13,996 nt of DNA, from positions 1-13,996 of the forward strand of contig CAIMFR010000022.1 of NCBI GenBank assembly GCA_903840375.1, read 5' to 3'. Position numbers and translations under genes: made by a program. This document shows positions 5,428-12,507 of this stretch, piece by piece. The stretch's first letter is position 1; each line of letters begins with the position of its first letter. The notes beneath the pieces were generated by a model, which saw nothing but the letters and a program-made list of their open reading frames with translations, had not been told where the DNA came from and did not search any database. This DNA comes from Candidatus Adlerbacteria bacterium (GTDB taxonomy: Bacteria > Patescibacteriota > Minisyncoccia > Phycocordibacterales > SBAW01).

Positions 5428-6291
5428 TCATTGATAGCGGACTATCATCGCGAGATGTCGGCCCTTTCCGTCGCCATTGCGTGTGTGTGAAGCACTTGTC
5501 GGCAGATAGGCACTATCGAGGTTAACTGAACGTACGCCCAACTGTCTGAACTGGTGTGCGATGATCGGCGGCAGATCAAGATAGATGCCTTGTCTGTCAT
5601 GTATAATACATGTTCCGTCGTAGTTCCTGCGCGCATAAGTGGCTAATGCTCGGTTGTATACTCCGCTATTCGTATTCGGATGTTCGAACGGATGATAAAA
5701 ATCCTCCGGCCGGATCGAGAAAAATACGTGTACGCAGATATTTTTGATATCCGTATCCATGCGAGATTTCTTCAGTAGTGCGGAGACAACGGCATTTACA
5801 ACACTCTCATGTGGTCGACCTTTTTCCTTACCGTTGGTCAAGACACGTTGCCGATCAAGCAAGCAATCACGGCCCGCGTGTGCAAACACGAGGTGTTCGC
5901 CGCAGGTGGCGACAATGACCGGGCATCCTCCAACACTGAAGATGCCGGCATCTCTCGCGCCGATGAGGAACGTGCCGTCGGCCGGCTTGTCCCTGTTTCG
6001 GTACAGGATCAGCGGCGAACCGATCATGTCTCCGATACGGATCGCCTTATTCAGCTCATCCGGCTGAAGGATTGTTCCGTTAAATTTAACCGGGGATGGT
6101 GCGTATGCACGATCCACAGCCAAGGTGCTCAGTTCCCTGGCAATATTCGCTGCCAGTTGGAATCCCTGTGCTTTCAATTCGTCACCCGGCTCCTGTAGAG
6201 GTGCGAGCGACCAATCTGTTCCGGCCGCCAGCGCGGCTCCGAACACAACACCACCGCTGGTCGTAACCAACCCTGACGTCAAGAAGCTCAT
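5428..6291 (-). CDS. YfiH/YlmD-like protein (laccase-domain, multicopper polyphenol oxidase/purine nucleoside phosphorylase superfamily), divergent
   Basis: A 287-residue protein. PADGTFLI, then GGCPVIVATC, then LVFAHAGRDCLLD match the ADxLVT...DCLPV...AHAGWRGL core of the YfiH family (PF02578). The C-terminus, LDLPPIIAHQFRQLGV...SHTRNGDGKGRHLAMIVR, matches the family ending with its SxRRxGxxGRxxxxI pattern. The core Cys (123) and His (138) of the putative metal site are present. I cannot find the upstream QVHG histidine. Family members act on purine nucleosides or have peptidoglycan-linked roles; activity here is uncertain. A start at TTG 6309 is possible, but ATG 6291 with GGGAG 7 nt upstream is much better. 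The gene is divergent from rsmI and ends at a strong terminator. Confidence 0.68.
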   Translation of the reverse strand: MSFLTSGLVTTSGGVVFGAALAAGTDWSLAPLQEPGDELKAQGFQLAANIARELSTLAVDRAYAPSPVKFNGTILQPDELNKAIRIGDMIGSPLILYRNRDKPADGTFLIGARDAGIFSVGGCPVIVATCGEHLVFAHAGRDCLLDRQRVLTNGKEKGRPHESVVNAVVSALLKKSRMDTDIKNICVHVFFSIRPEDFYHPFEHPNTNSGVYNRALATYARRNYDGTCIIHDRQGIYLDLPPIIAHQFRQLGVRSVNLDSAYLPTSASHTRNGDGKGRHLAMIVRYQ

Positions 6292-6347
6292 GGTTTTTCT
6301 CCCAACCAAAGTTTTGTTATTACATCTGCAAGCAACATACTATCCTT

Positions 6348-6376
6348 TTTACTTTTTGTCCATAGTGCGGTATGAT
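6348..6376 (+). promoter_or_regulatory. Promoter of rsmI, predicting a leaderless transcript
   Basis: TTTACT (6348-6353), a 17-nt spacer and TATGAT (6371-6376, 5/6 match). The usual start point about 7 nt after the -10 falls at the rsmI ATG (6383), so the mRNA may have little or no 5' leader. The gap also contains the promoter region for the divergent YfiH-like gene. Confidence 0.5.
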
Positions 6377-6382
6377 GGGCAC

Positions 6383-7084
6383 ATGTCAAAACTTTCCGTT
6401 GTGGCGACGCCGATCGGCAACCTTGAAGATATAACTTTGCGCGCCCTTCGCGTGCTCAAAGAGTCGGATGTGGTCGCTTGCGAGGACACACGTGTCACGA
6501 AAAAGCTCTTGTCGCATTTCGACATTCACACACCGACAGTTTCTTTTCATGCCAACAGCGGGCCGAAGGGGTTTGAAAAAATTGTCGGGCTTCTCGAAGG
6601 AGGGAAACATGTCGCACTCGTGTGCGATGCGGGCACTCCCGGGGTGTCCGACCCGGGGCTTGAGTTGGTGTCGGTGGTTCGCGAGAAGTTTGCCGATGAG
6701 ATAAAGATAGAAGCGATACCCGGCGCATCGGCTCTCACCTCTGCGCTTTCCATTGCTGGTATGCGTGCAGCCCACTTTATTTTCTATGGTTTTTTGCCGA
6801 TCAAAAAGGGCCGCGAGACCATCTTCCGCGAAATAGCGGCAAGCGAACGCGCAAGCATTTTCTACGAATCCCCGCACCGCATTCTCAAAACTTTAGAGTC
6901 GTTGGTGAAAGCGTTGTCTGTGCCCGATATCGAAGCTTCCACAAGACGAGTAGGCATTTTCCGCGAACTGACAAAGTTCTTCGAAGAGGCGATCATCGGT
7001 ACTCCGGCAGAAGTTCTGGCAAAGGTCCAGGCAGATCCGAACAAGCAAAGGGGAGAGTTTGTCGTGGTTGTGGAGGGTGTGTAA
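6383..7084 (+). CDS. rsmI: 16S rRNA (cytidine(1402)-2'-O)-methyltransferase RsmI
   Basis: A 233-residue SAM-dependent tetrapyrrole-methylase-fold enzyme that 2'-O-methylates C1402 in the ribosomal decoding centre. Visible motifs in order are VVATPIGNLEDITLRAL, ACEDTRVTKKLL, VCDAGTPGVSDPG (SAM binding), IPGASALTSALSIAG, FYESPHRI and FRELTKFFEE. The usual RsmI is about 280 residues with a C-terminal helical domain. Here the protein stops after GEFVVVVEGV, so that domain is missing. ATG 6383 is chosen because homology starts at once; the longer upstream frame overlaps the opposite YfiH-like gene. No SD exists; the -10 ends 6 nt before the ATG. It precedes the ribosomal protein cluster, fitting a ribosome-assembly context. 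Confidence 0.93.
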   Translation: MSKLSVVATPIGNLEDITLRALRVLKESDVVACEDTRVTKKLLSHFDIHTPTVSFHANSGPKGFEKIVGLLEGGKHVALVCDAGTPGVSDPGLELVSVVREKFADEIKIEAIPGASALTSALSIAGMRAAHFIFYGFLPIKKGRETIFREIAASERASIFYESPHRILKTLESLVKALSVPDIEASTRRVGIFRELTKFFEEAIIGTPAEVLAKVQADPNKQRGEFVVVVEGV

Positions 7085-7095
7085 TTACCGAAATG

Positions 7096-7124
7096 TTGCA
7101 CATTTTTACGACATAGGGTATAGT
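7096..7124 (+). promoter_or_regulatory. Promoter of the L3-L4-L23-L2 operon
   Basis: TTGCAC (7096-7101), a 17-nt spacer and TATAGT (7119-7124). The expected start near 7131 leaves a 66-nt leader with two possible hairpins: GACTC with GAGTT (about 7131-7148) and GTCCC with GGGAC (7156-7160 with 7179-7183). Confidence 0.65.
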
Positions 7125-7196
7125 CTCGGGGACTCTACAAAAGGAGTTGTTCCACGTCCCGGCTATTGAAATAACGGAGGGACCAATAGACAACAT

Positions 7197-7820
7197 ATGA
7201 AATTCATACTTGGTACAAAAGAAAACATGCTTACCGTCTTTACTGAAGACGGCCGTGCTTATGCTGCCACGGTCATCAAGACAGGGCTCGCGCGTGTGAC
7301 GCAGGTGAAGACTCTCGAGAAAGAGGGTTACAACGCGATTCAGATCGGCTGTATCGAAGGAAAGGAGAAGCATATCAACAACGCACAGATCGGCCACGCA
7401 AAGGGAACAGCTTTCAAATATTTTGCAGAAACACGTCAGTACGACGGCTCATTGCCGGAAGGTGTTGAAGTCGGTATGTCTATCGAAGCGTCGATATTTG
7501 TCGTCGGAGAGAAAGTACAGGTTTCCGCTATATCAAAAGGCAAAGGTTTCCAGGGTGTCATAAAGCGTCATGGTTTCCACGGCGGTCCACGTTCCCACGG
7601 TCAGAAGCACTGCGAACGCTCTCCGGGTTCTATCGGCGGCTCCGGCGGTCGCGCAGGAGGTCGTGTGGCGAAGGGTATGCGCATGGCAGGACGCATGGGC
7701 AGCGACCGTGTCACCGTTCGCAATCTTGCAATTTTGCAGGTGCATCCGGAGACTGGCGAGATAGTTGTTGCAGGCGCAGTTCCGGGACATCGCGGCACGG
7801 TGGTTGAGATTCGCGGCTAA
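7197..7820 (+). CDS. rplC: Large subunit ribosomal protein L3 (uL3)
   Basis: A 207-residue L3, of normal bacterial length, which binds near the 3' end of 23S rRNA and helps start 50S assembly. The family signature is clear: SKGKGFQGVIKRHGF, then GPRSHGQKHCERSPGSIG, then the central loop GGRVAKGMRMAGRMG and NLAILQVHPE. The N-terminal FILGTKENMLTVFTEDG matches the GxKxGMTxVF block. The ATG is preceded by GGAGGG, but 15 nt away and inside a predicted hairpin; no closer start exists in frame. It is the first ribosomal gene of the cluster, with no S10 gene upstream. Confidence 0.97.
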   Translation: MKFILGTKENMLTVFTEDGRAYAATVIKTGLARVTQVKTLEKEGYNAIQIGCIEGKEKHINNAQIGHAKGTAFKYFAETRQYDGSLPEGVEVGMSIEASIFVVGEKVQVSAISKGKGFQGVIKRHGFHGGPRSHGQKHCERSPGSIGGSGGRAGGRVAKGMRMAGRMGSDRVTVRNLAILQVHPETGEIVVAGAVPGHRGTVVEIRG

Positions 7821-7845
7821 ATCATGTAGAAATACAAAACATTCT

Positions 7846-8571
7846 ATGGCAACAAAGATTACAAAAAAGAATACAGAAAAAGAACTTCCGACACCGGCAG
7901 TACTTGAGTCTGTTGTCTACACCAGTGCCGGCGAGAAGACTGGCACGGTTAAGCTTCCTGCATCTATCTTCGGCATACAGTGGAATGCGGACTTGGTCCA
8001 TCAAGTGATCATGGCGATGCAGGCAAATGCACGTACACCTATCGCACATACAAAGGACCGCGGTGAAGTTCGTGGTGGCGGTCGCAAGCCTTGGCAGCAG
8101 AAGGGCACAGGTCGCGCACGCGCAGGTTCGTCTCGCTCTCCTATCTGGAGGGGCGGCGGTGTTTCGCATGGTCCTCGCAATGAAAAGATCTATGCGATGA
8201 AGGTCAACCGCCAGGCACGTCAGAAGGCTCTCTTGGTTGCATTGTCCCGCAAGTTGAAAGACGGTGAAATAATTTTCGTTGACTCGCTTTCTATCACAAC
8301 CCCGAAGACCGCACAGGCGAAGGTCATGTTGTCATCGCTTGCCAAGAACCTCGGCTTTTCTATCACCAAGAAACAGAATGCCGCACTCATCGCGCTTCCG
8401 ACAGACGATCGCGTCACAATGAAGAGCTTTGCAAACATCGCCAATGTTTCAGTTGAAGATGTGCGCAATCTTAATCCACAGAATGTTCTCTCGACCGCTC
8501 GCCTCATAATCGTCAACCCTTCCGCCGCCATCGAGGTCATCTCGAAGAAACGTGTGGTAAAGGCAGAATAA
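7846..8571 (+). CDS. rplD: Large subunit ribosomal protein L4 (uL4)
   Basis: A 241-residue L4. The extended loop that reaches the exit tunnel is present as AHTKDRGEVRGGGRKPWQ, then GTGRARAGSSRSPIWRGGG and HGPRNEKIYAMKVNRQAR. The C-terminal Rossmann-like domain follows, ending in INPSAAIEV-type sequence. It is longer than the E. coli protein (201 aa) because of a basic and acidic N-terminal extension of about 30 residues. ATG 7846 is chosen; the upstream in-frame codons lie inside rplC. It follows rplC by 25 nt without an SD. In enterobacteria L4 represses the S10 operon by binding its leader; nothing here proves that. Confidence 0.96.
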   Translation: MATKITKKNTEKELPTPAVLESVVYTSAGEKTGTVKLPASIFGIQWNADLVHQVIMAMQANARTPIAHTKDRGEVRGGGRKPWQQKGTGRARAGSSRSPIWRGGGVSHGPRNEKIYAMKVNRQARQKALLVALSRKLKDGEIIFVDSLSITTPKTAQAKVMLSSLAKNLGFSITKKQNAALIALPTDDRVTMKSFANIANVSVEDVRNLNPQNVLSTARLIIVNPSAAIEVISKKRVVKAE

Positions 8572-8576
8572 TTTTT

Positions 8577-8864
8577 ATGAAAAAGCACACAGGAAATATA
8601 ATCATATCGCCACGCATCACCGAAAAGGGCGCATACCTCGCCGAGAAAGGTGCGTACGTTTTTAACGTAACGCGCGATTCAAATAAATATGAGATATCAG
8701 CCGCCATTCGCGAGTTGTTCAAGGTGACGCCTCGCGCTGTGCATATCGTTGCCATTCCCCGCAAGGAGGTGAAGGTTCGCGGCACCAATCGCACCGGCAT
8801 GACTGTCGGAGGCAAGAAGGCATATGTCTTTCTGAAGAAAGGCGAGGTTATCGAGTTTGCATAA
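8577..8864 (+). CDS. rplW: Large subunit ribosomal protein L23 (uL23)
   Basis: A 95-residue L23, normal length, located beside the peptide exit tunnel where trigger factor and SRP dock. IISPRITEKGAYLAEKGAYVFNV matches the family start (P-x-x-TEK). ANKxEIxxAVExLF is seen as NKYEISAAIRELF, and KVRGTNRTGMTVGGKKAYV is the central extended loop. The linker from rplD is only TTTTT, so translation is probably coupled or SD-independent. Confidence 0.96.
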   Translation: MKKHTGNIIISPRITEKGAYLAEKGAYVFNVTRDSNKYEISAAIRELFKVTPRAVHIVAIPRKEVKVRGTNRTGMTVGGKKAYVFLKKGEVIEFA

Positions 8865-8873
8865 CATATTTTT

Positions 8874-9728
8874 ATGAAACAATTCCAACCATACACAAAG
8901 TCCCGCCGCCACATGAGCGTCGTCAGCTTCAAAAAAAGCTTGACGGCAAGTGAGCCGCACAAGGCTCTCACGTCGGGAGGGAAGCGTTATGTTGGTCGCA
9001 ACAACGCGGGCCGCATCACTGTGCGCCACAAAGGAGGCGGTCACAAGCGACTTTTCCGCGATGTTGATTTCAATTACAAGAAGATTGTGCCGGCAGTTGT
9101 TGAAACTGTAGAATACGATCCGAACCGCTCGGGCTTCATCGGACTTTTGCTCTACAGAGACGGCGAACGCCGCTATGTTCTCTTGCCCGGATCTGCAAAG
9201 GTTGGCGACGAAATAGAAACTTCAGAAACCGCTTCATCGAAGCCAGGCAATCGCATGCCGCTCAAGAATGTTCCGATCGGCGCTTTCGTCTACAACGTCG
9301 AGATCAAGCCGGGCAACGGCGGCAAACTCGGTCGTGCTGCAGGTACGCATATCGAGTTGATCGCGCGCGATGGTGGGTATGCAGATCTCAAGATGCCGTC
9401 CAGCGAAGTACGCAAAGTTTTGGAAACATGCTGGGCCACCATCGGAGAAGTTTCTAATGACGAGCATCACCTCGTAAATGTCGGTAAAGCAGGTCGCTCG
9501 CGTTGGATGGGTATCCGTCCGACGGTCCGCGGTACTGCGATGAACCCTTGTGACCACCCGCACGGCGGCGGTGAAGGACGCCAAGGTCGCGGTCTTCGCC
9601 GAGCTAAGTCTATGTGGGGCAAGCCGACCGGCAAAGGTCAGAAGACACGCACGCCGAAAAAGTATTCCAACTATCTCATCGTCTCACGCCGAAAAGTCGG
9701 CAAGCGCGGCAGCAAAGAAGGCAAGTAA
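8874..9728 (+). CDS. rplB: Large subunit ribosomal protein L2 (uL2)
   Basis: A 284-residue L2, close to the usual 273-280. It binds 23S rRNA at the subunit interface and is needed for peptidyl transferase activity. The N-terminal KSRRHMSVV, GRNNAGRITVRHKGGGHKR and AVVETVEYDPNRS are family hallmarks. The C-terminal GIRPTVRGTAMNPCDHPHGG includes the conserved histidine of the DHPHGGGEG motif, with Cys in place of the common Val before Asp. The basic tail ends in SRRKVGKRGSKEGK. The 9-nt linker from rplW has no SD. A terminator directly follows, making it the last gene of this transcription unit. Confidence 0.97.
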   Translation: MKQFQPYTKSRRHMSVVSFKKSLTASEPHKALTSGGKRYVGRNNAGRITVRHKGGGHKRLFRDVDFNYKKIVPAVVETVEYDPNRSGFIGLLLYRDGERRYVLLPGSAKVGDEIETSETASSKPGNRMPLKNVPIGAFVYNVEIKPGNGGKLGRAAGTHIELIARDGGYADLKMPSSEVRKVLETCWATIGEVSNDEHHLVNVGKAGRSRWMGIRPTVRGTAMNPCDHPHGGGEGRQGRGLRRAKSMWGKPTGKGQKTRTPKKYSNYLIVSRRKVGKRGSKEGK

Positions 9729-9741
9729 AAAATCTAAAAAG

Positions 9742-9780
9742 AAAAAGGCGCTCCACGAATTGCGGGGCGCTTTTTGTTTT
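9742..9780 (+). terminator. Intrinsic terminator after L2 (bidirectional)
   Basis: AGGCGCTCC (9746-9754) pairs with GGGGCGCTT (9764-9772), including two G-U pairs, and is followed by TTTTTGTTTTT. On the minus strand the same stem is followed by TTTTTCTTTTT, so it can also stop the convergent 9804-10121 gene. Its position inside a ribosomal cluster that is normally continuous is unusual. Confidence 0.85.
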
Positions 9781-9803
9781 TCTGAGTGGTCAATCAAAGT
9801 CGT

Positions 9804-10121
9804 TTACCTCCGATCGTGCCCATGAATTAGGTGGTAACCTGACATAATTCCGCCAATACCGCGAAGTGTCTGTAATTGTTCTTCATCTATATAAATCCGA
9901 GCATTGGAATCTTTTTTCCACACACCGGATACTCTTTCGACACGAACTCCAAAGATACCTCGGCAGCTATAAACCTTTACGATAACAAAGCCTGTACCGC
10001 CTATGCCGGTGACTCGTAAGATCTGGTCATCATCTTCTTCTTCTGTAAGAGCACACATCATTGTCCCCGATCCAATATCCGATGTAACCTTTCTGATATA
10101 ACACAGTAGCACAGAAACCAT
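9804..10121 (-). CDS. Hypothetical protein, up to 105 aa, inserted between L2 and S19
   Basis: I do not recognise this protein. An acidic run (EEEDDD, residues 27-32 of the long form) is followed by a valine/glycine-rich segment likely to form beta strands, and a C-terminal helix-like EEQLQTLRGIGG. No signal peptide or clear membrane helix is seen. The start is uncertain. ATG 10121 has no SD; ATG 10061 or 10058 have CGGGGA just upstream and would give about 84-85 residues. It is antisense to the ribosomal genes and shares the L2 terminator. It may be a recently acquired or lineage-specific gene, and it could also be non-coding. Confidence 0.5.
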   Translation of the reverse strand: MVSVLLCYIRKVTSDIGSGTMMCALTEEEDDDQILRVTGIGGTGFVIVKVYSCRGIFGVRVERVSGVWKKDSNARIYIDEEQLQTLRGIGGIMSGYHLIHGHDRR

Positions 10122-10145
10122 TCAAATCAAGTTTGCTCTGTAAAG

Positions 10146-10174
10146 TTGACTCTTAGAACCGTTTCCTGTACTAT
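10146..10174 (+). promoter_or_regulatory. Promoter of the S19-L5 operon
   Basis: TTGACT (10146-10151, 5/6), a 17-nt spacer and TACTAT (10169-10174, 4/6). This is among the best promoter matches in the window. It predicts transcription starting near 10181, at the base of a small hairpin, and explains how S19 and later genes are expressed after the L2 terminator. Confidence 0.72.
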
Positions 10175-10183
10175 CTTACCAAT

Positions 10184-10200
10184 CCCGCTTATGCGGGTTT
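10184..10200 (+). promoter_or_regulatory. Hairpin at the 5' end of the S19 operon mRNA
   Basis: CCCGC-TTAT-GCGGG (10184-10197) is followed by TTTT and, 4 nt later, the rpsS ATG. The 5-bp stem is short for a terminator. With the predicted start near 10181 it would cap the mRNA 5' end, acting as a stabilising stem-loop, a weak attenuator or a protein-binding site. Confidence 0.5.
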
Positions 10201-10204
10201 TCCA

Positions 10205-10564
10205 ATGGCACGATCACTCAAAAAAGGACCATACGTCGACGAAAAGCTCCTCAAGAAGATCGAGGGGAAAAAGCCGCAGACAGCTGCGGTTATTAAGACA
10301 TGGGCACGCCGCAGCCAGATAGCTCCGGAGATGGTAGGCTTCAAGTTCGGTGTTTACAACGGCAAGATACACATCGACGTCCTCGTATCGGAAGATATGG
10401 TAGGTCATCGTCTTGGGGAATTCTCTCCTACCAAGAAGTTCATTCGCCACGGAGGCAAGATGCAGAAGGAGATGGAGCAGAAGGCAAAGTTGTCGGAGAT
10501 AGCATCCGCACAGGCTGCGAAGGCCGCTACAGATACCGCAGCAGCAGCAGCGAAGAATAAATAA
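10205..10564 (+). CDS. rpsS: Small subunit ribosomal protein S19 (uS19) with C-terminal extension
   Basis: A 119-residue S19, a 30S head protein that contacts S13 and the A-site finger. The start SLKKGPYVDEKLL and the core VYNGKIHIDVLVSEDMVGHRLGEFSPT with KKFIRHGGK match the family exactly. The usual length is about 92. The extra C-terminus of about 25-30 residues is rich in Ala, Lys and Glu, ending in an alanine run, and probably forms a flexible or helical tail. The ATG has no SD. It is the first gene of the second ribosomal operon, 6 nt before rplV. Confidence 0.96.
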   Translation: MARSLKKGPYVDEKLLKKIEGKKPQTAAVIKTWARRSQIAPEMVGFKFGVYNGKIHIDVLVSEDMVGHRLGEFSPTKKFIRHGGKMQKEMEQKAKLSEIASAQAAKAATDTAAAAAKNK

Positions 10565-10570
10565 TTTTTT

Positions 10571-10918
10571 ATGGCAGACGCAACAGCATCACTTTCAAAT
10601 TATCGACAAGCCCCGCGCAAGGTGCGTCTTGTTGCTGACCTCGTTCGCGGCAAGAGCGCAGAGCGCGCACTCACACTGCTTTCAGTCCTTCCGAAGCGCG
10701 CGTCTGAACCGATGATAAAATTGATCCGTTCCGCTGTCGCCAATGCGCAGGTCAAGGAAGGTCTCTCCGAAAAGGATCTCTATATTTCCGCGATAGCCGT
10801 AAATGGCGGTATAGTGTTCAAGCGCTCGATGCCGCGCGCCCGCGGTCGTGCATCGGCGATACGGAAGCGCACAAGCCACATTACTCTGGCACTCAGCCGC
10901 ATGGCCGCAAAAAAATAA
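10571..10918 (+). CDS. rplV: Large subunit ribosomal protein L22 (uL22)
   Basis: A 115-residue L22, normal length. It lines the exit tunnel with its long beta hairpin. The N-terminal YRQAPRKVRLVADLVRGKSAERAL and the hairpin/C-terminal KRSMPRARGRASAIRKRTSHITLAL are diagnostic. The linker from rpsS is TTTTTT without an SD. The hairpin residues near MPRARGRA are the region where macrolide-affecting changes occur in other bacteria; nothing abnormal is seen. Confidence 0.96.
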   Translation: MADATASLSNYRQAPRKVRLVADLVRGKSAERALTLLSVLPKRASEPMIKLIRSAVANAQVKEGLSEKDLYISAIAVNGGIVFKRSMPRARGRASAIRKRTSHITLALSRMAAKK

Positions 10919-10922
10919 TTTT

Positions 10923-11597
10923 ATGTCAAAGATCGTACACCCATATGCATATCGTCTTGGAATCCTGCGCGGCTGGCGTCATCGTTGGTTCGCATCCGGT
11001 CCGAAGTATCAGGAATATTTGAAGGCAGACATTCTTCTTCGAGAATTTTTGCAGAGACAGACCCGTGGTATGTACATCGGCGGCATCGAGATGGAGCGCA
11101 ACGACAAGACACTTCACGTCATAGTCAAGACTTCTCGTCCTGGTATGATAATCGGCCGTTCCGGTGAGGGTTCAGTTAAGCTGAAGAACAGCATCGTCGC
11201 ATTTTTGCAGAATAAAAAACTCGGCGTGCCGGAGATAAAACTCGATATAGAGGAGATCCGCTCGCCGGAGAGCAACGCCGCCATCGTCGCCTACATGGTC
11301 GTCGAAGGACTCGAGAAGCGCATGCCGTTCCGCCGCGTGCTCAAGCAGACAATAGAGAAGGTGATGGCGAACCGTGATGTGAAGGGCGTCCGCATTTCCC
11401 TCGGCGGAATGCTTGGCGGCGGTTCAATGTCTCGCACCGAAGAGCTCAAGAAGGGTCGCGTGCCGTTGCAGACACTTCGTTCCGACATCGACTTCGCACG
11501 TGAACGCGCAAATATGCCGCTCGGCGTCATCGGTGTCAAAGTTTGGATATACCGCGGAGAGGTTTTCGCTGCAGACGCGAAGGAGAATAAAAAATAA
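10923..11597 (+). CDS. rpsC: Small subunit ribosomal protein S3 (uS3)
   Basis: A 224-residue S3, normal length. It sits at the mRNA entry channel of the 30S head. The KH domain carries SRPGMIIGRSGEG (GxxG loop). The C-terminal domain has LGGMLGGGSMSRTEELKKGRVPLQTLRSDIDFA, the S3 signature. The N-terminus is MSKIVHPYAYRLGI, against the common MGQKVNPIGFRLGI. ATG 10923 follows the rplV stop by 4 nt (TTTT); the longer frame upstream overlaps rplV and is not used. Confidence 0.96.
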   Translation: MSKIVHPYAYRLGILRGWRHRWFASGPKYQEYLKADILLREFLQRQTRGMYIGGIEMERNDKTLHVIVKTSRPGMIIGRSGEGSVKLKNSIVAFLQNKKLGVPEIKLDIEEIRSPESNAAIVAYMVVEGLEKRMPFRRVLKQTIEKVMANRDVKGVRISLGGMLGGGSMSRTEELKKGRVPLQTLRSDIDFARERANMPLGVIGVKVWIYRGEVFAADAKENKK

Positions 11598-11602
11598 AAT
11601 TT

Positions 11603-12034
11603 ATGTTGTTTCCAAAGAAAGTAAAACATCGAAAATGGCAGACAGCGCGTCGCAACCCGAAGCGCGCGATGGTTGCTTCGCGCGGCATCACAGTCGCGTT
11701 CGGTAGCCATGGACTTAAAGCTATGACAGCGGCTCGCCTTCGTTCCAATCAGATTGAGAGCGCCCGTAAAGTTATCGCACGTTCGCTCGGCAAGACAGGC
11801 AAGTTATGGGTGCGCATTTTCCCTGACATGCCGTTCACTCAGAAGCCGCCGGAGGTGAAACTCGGTAAGGGTAAGGGTGATCCTGTCGGCTACGAGGTTC
11901 AAGTGTGGCCTGGTCGTGTTCTATTCGAGGTAGACGGTGTTGATGACATAACCGCCGTCAAGGCTCTTATCGGCGCGTCAAGGAAGCTTCCGCTCAAGGG
12001 TAAGGTTGTCTCGCGCAACGCAACACACGCATAA
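11603..12034 (+). CDS. rplP: Large subunit ribosomal protein L16 (uL16)
   Basis: A 143-residue L16, which helps place the A-site tRNA near the peptidyl transferase centre. MLFPKKVKHRKWQTAR, the central FGSHGLKAMTAARLRSNQIESARK and KLWVRIFPDMPFTQKPPEVKLGKGKGDP are clear family blocks, followed by PGRVLFEVDGV. It is slightly longer than the usual 136-138. The linker from rpsC is 5 nt and lacks an SD. Confidence 0.96.
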   Translation: MLFPKKVKHRKWQTARRNPKRAMVASRGITVAFGSHGLKAMTAARLRSNQIESARKVIARSLGKTGKLWVRIFPDMPFTQKPPEVKLGKGKGDPVGYEVQVWPGRVLFEVDGVDDITAVKALIGASRKLPLKGKVVSRNATHA

Positions 12035-12044
12035 TATATTTTTT

Positions 12045-12245
12045 ATGAAAAGCAAACCATCACTCATCAATCACACTCCGGACGAACTCGATCGCCTTGT
12101 CTCAGATAAGCGCGAAGAGCTCCGCGCCTTGCGTTTTTCCGTCGCAGGTAGTAAAAATCGGAATGTGAAGCTTGCCAAGACTTTGCGCAAAGATATCGCG
12201 CGCAGCTTGACGGAGCTTGTAGGCCACCGCTCAAATGCAAAATAA
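12045..12245 (+). CDS. rpmC: Large subunit ribosomal protein L29 (uL29)
   Basis: A 66-residue L29, the usual two-helix hairpin protein beside the exit tunnel. DELDRLVSDKREELRALRFSVAGSKNRNV and AKTLRKDIARSLTEL match the E-L-x-x-L-R-x-x-L-F-x-L-R pattern and the second helix. ATG 12045 is chosen over an upstream in-frame ATG inside rplP. The linker is 10 nt, T-rich, without an SD. Confidence 0.93.
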   Translation: MKSKPSLINHTPDELDRLVSDKREELRALRFSVAGSKNRNVKLAKTLRKDIARSLTELVGHRSNAK

Positions 12246-12249
12246 TTAT

Positions 12250-12501
12250 ATGGAAACACCAGTTAAAACAGTAAATAGAAAAACACTTCGTGGCACAGTC
12301 GTGTCCGACAAGATGACAGGCACAGCTGTCGTCGCGGTGGAGCGCTACGTCAAACATCCGAAGTATCTCAAGTACATGAAGAGCACCAAACGCTACCTTG
12401 CCGACAACCCAGACAACAAAGCGAAGGAAGGTGATAAGGTAACGATCCGCTCCTGCCGTCCGCTGTCCAAGAACAAATCGTTCGAGATAATTCCACAATA
12501 A
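12250..12501 (+). CDS. rpsQ: Small subunit ribosomal protein S17 (uS17)
   Basis: An 83-residue S17, normal length, an OB-fold protein binding 16S rRNA. RKTLRGTVVSDKMTGTAVVAVERYVKHPKYLKYMKSTKRY and KEGDKVTIRSCRPLSKNKSFEI match the family closely. ATG 12250 gives a 4-nt linker from rpmC, the same pattern as its neighbours. ATG 12235, overlapping rpmC, is an alternative that would add five residues. Confidence 0.95.
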   Translation: METPVKTVNRKTLRGTVVSDKMTGTAVVAVERYVKHPKYLKYMKSTKRYLADNPDNKAKEGDKVTIRSCRPLSKNKSFEIIPQ

Positions 12502-12507
12502 ACTTTT

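Noticed and set aside
6125..6382. N-terminal extension of RsmI
   Set aside because: It overlaps the opposite-strand YfiH-like gene and carries no RsmI similarity.
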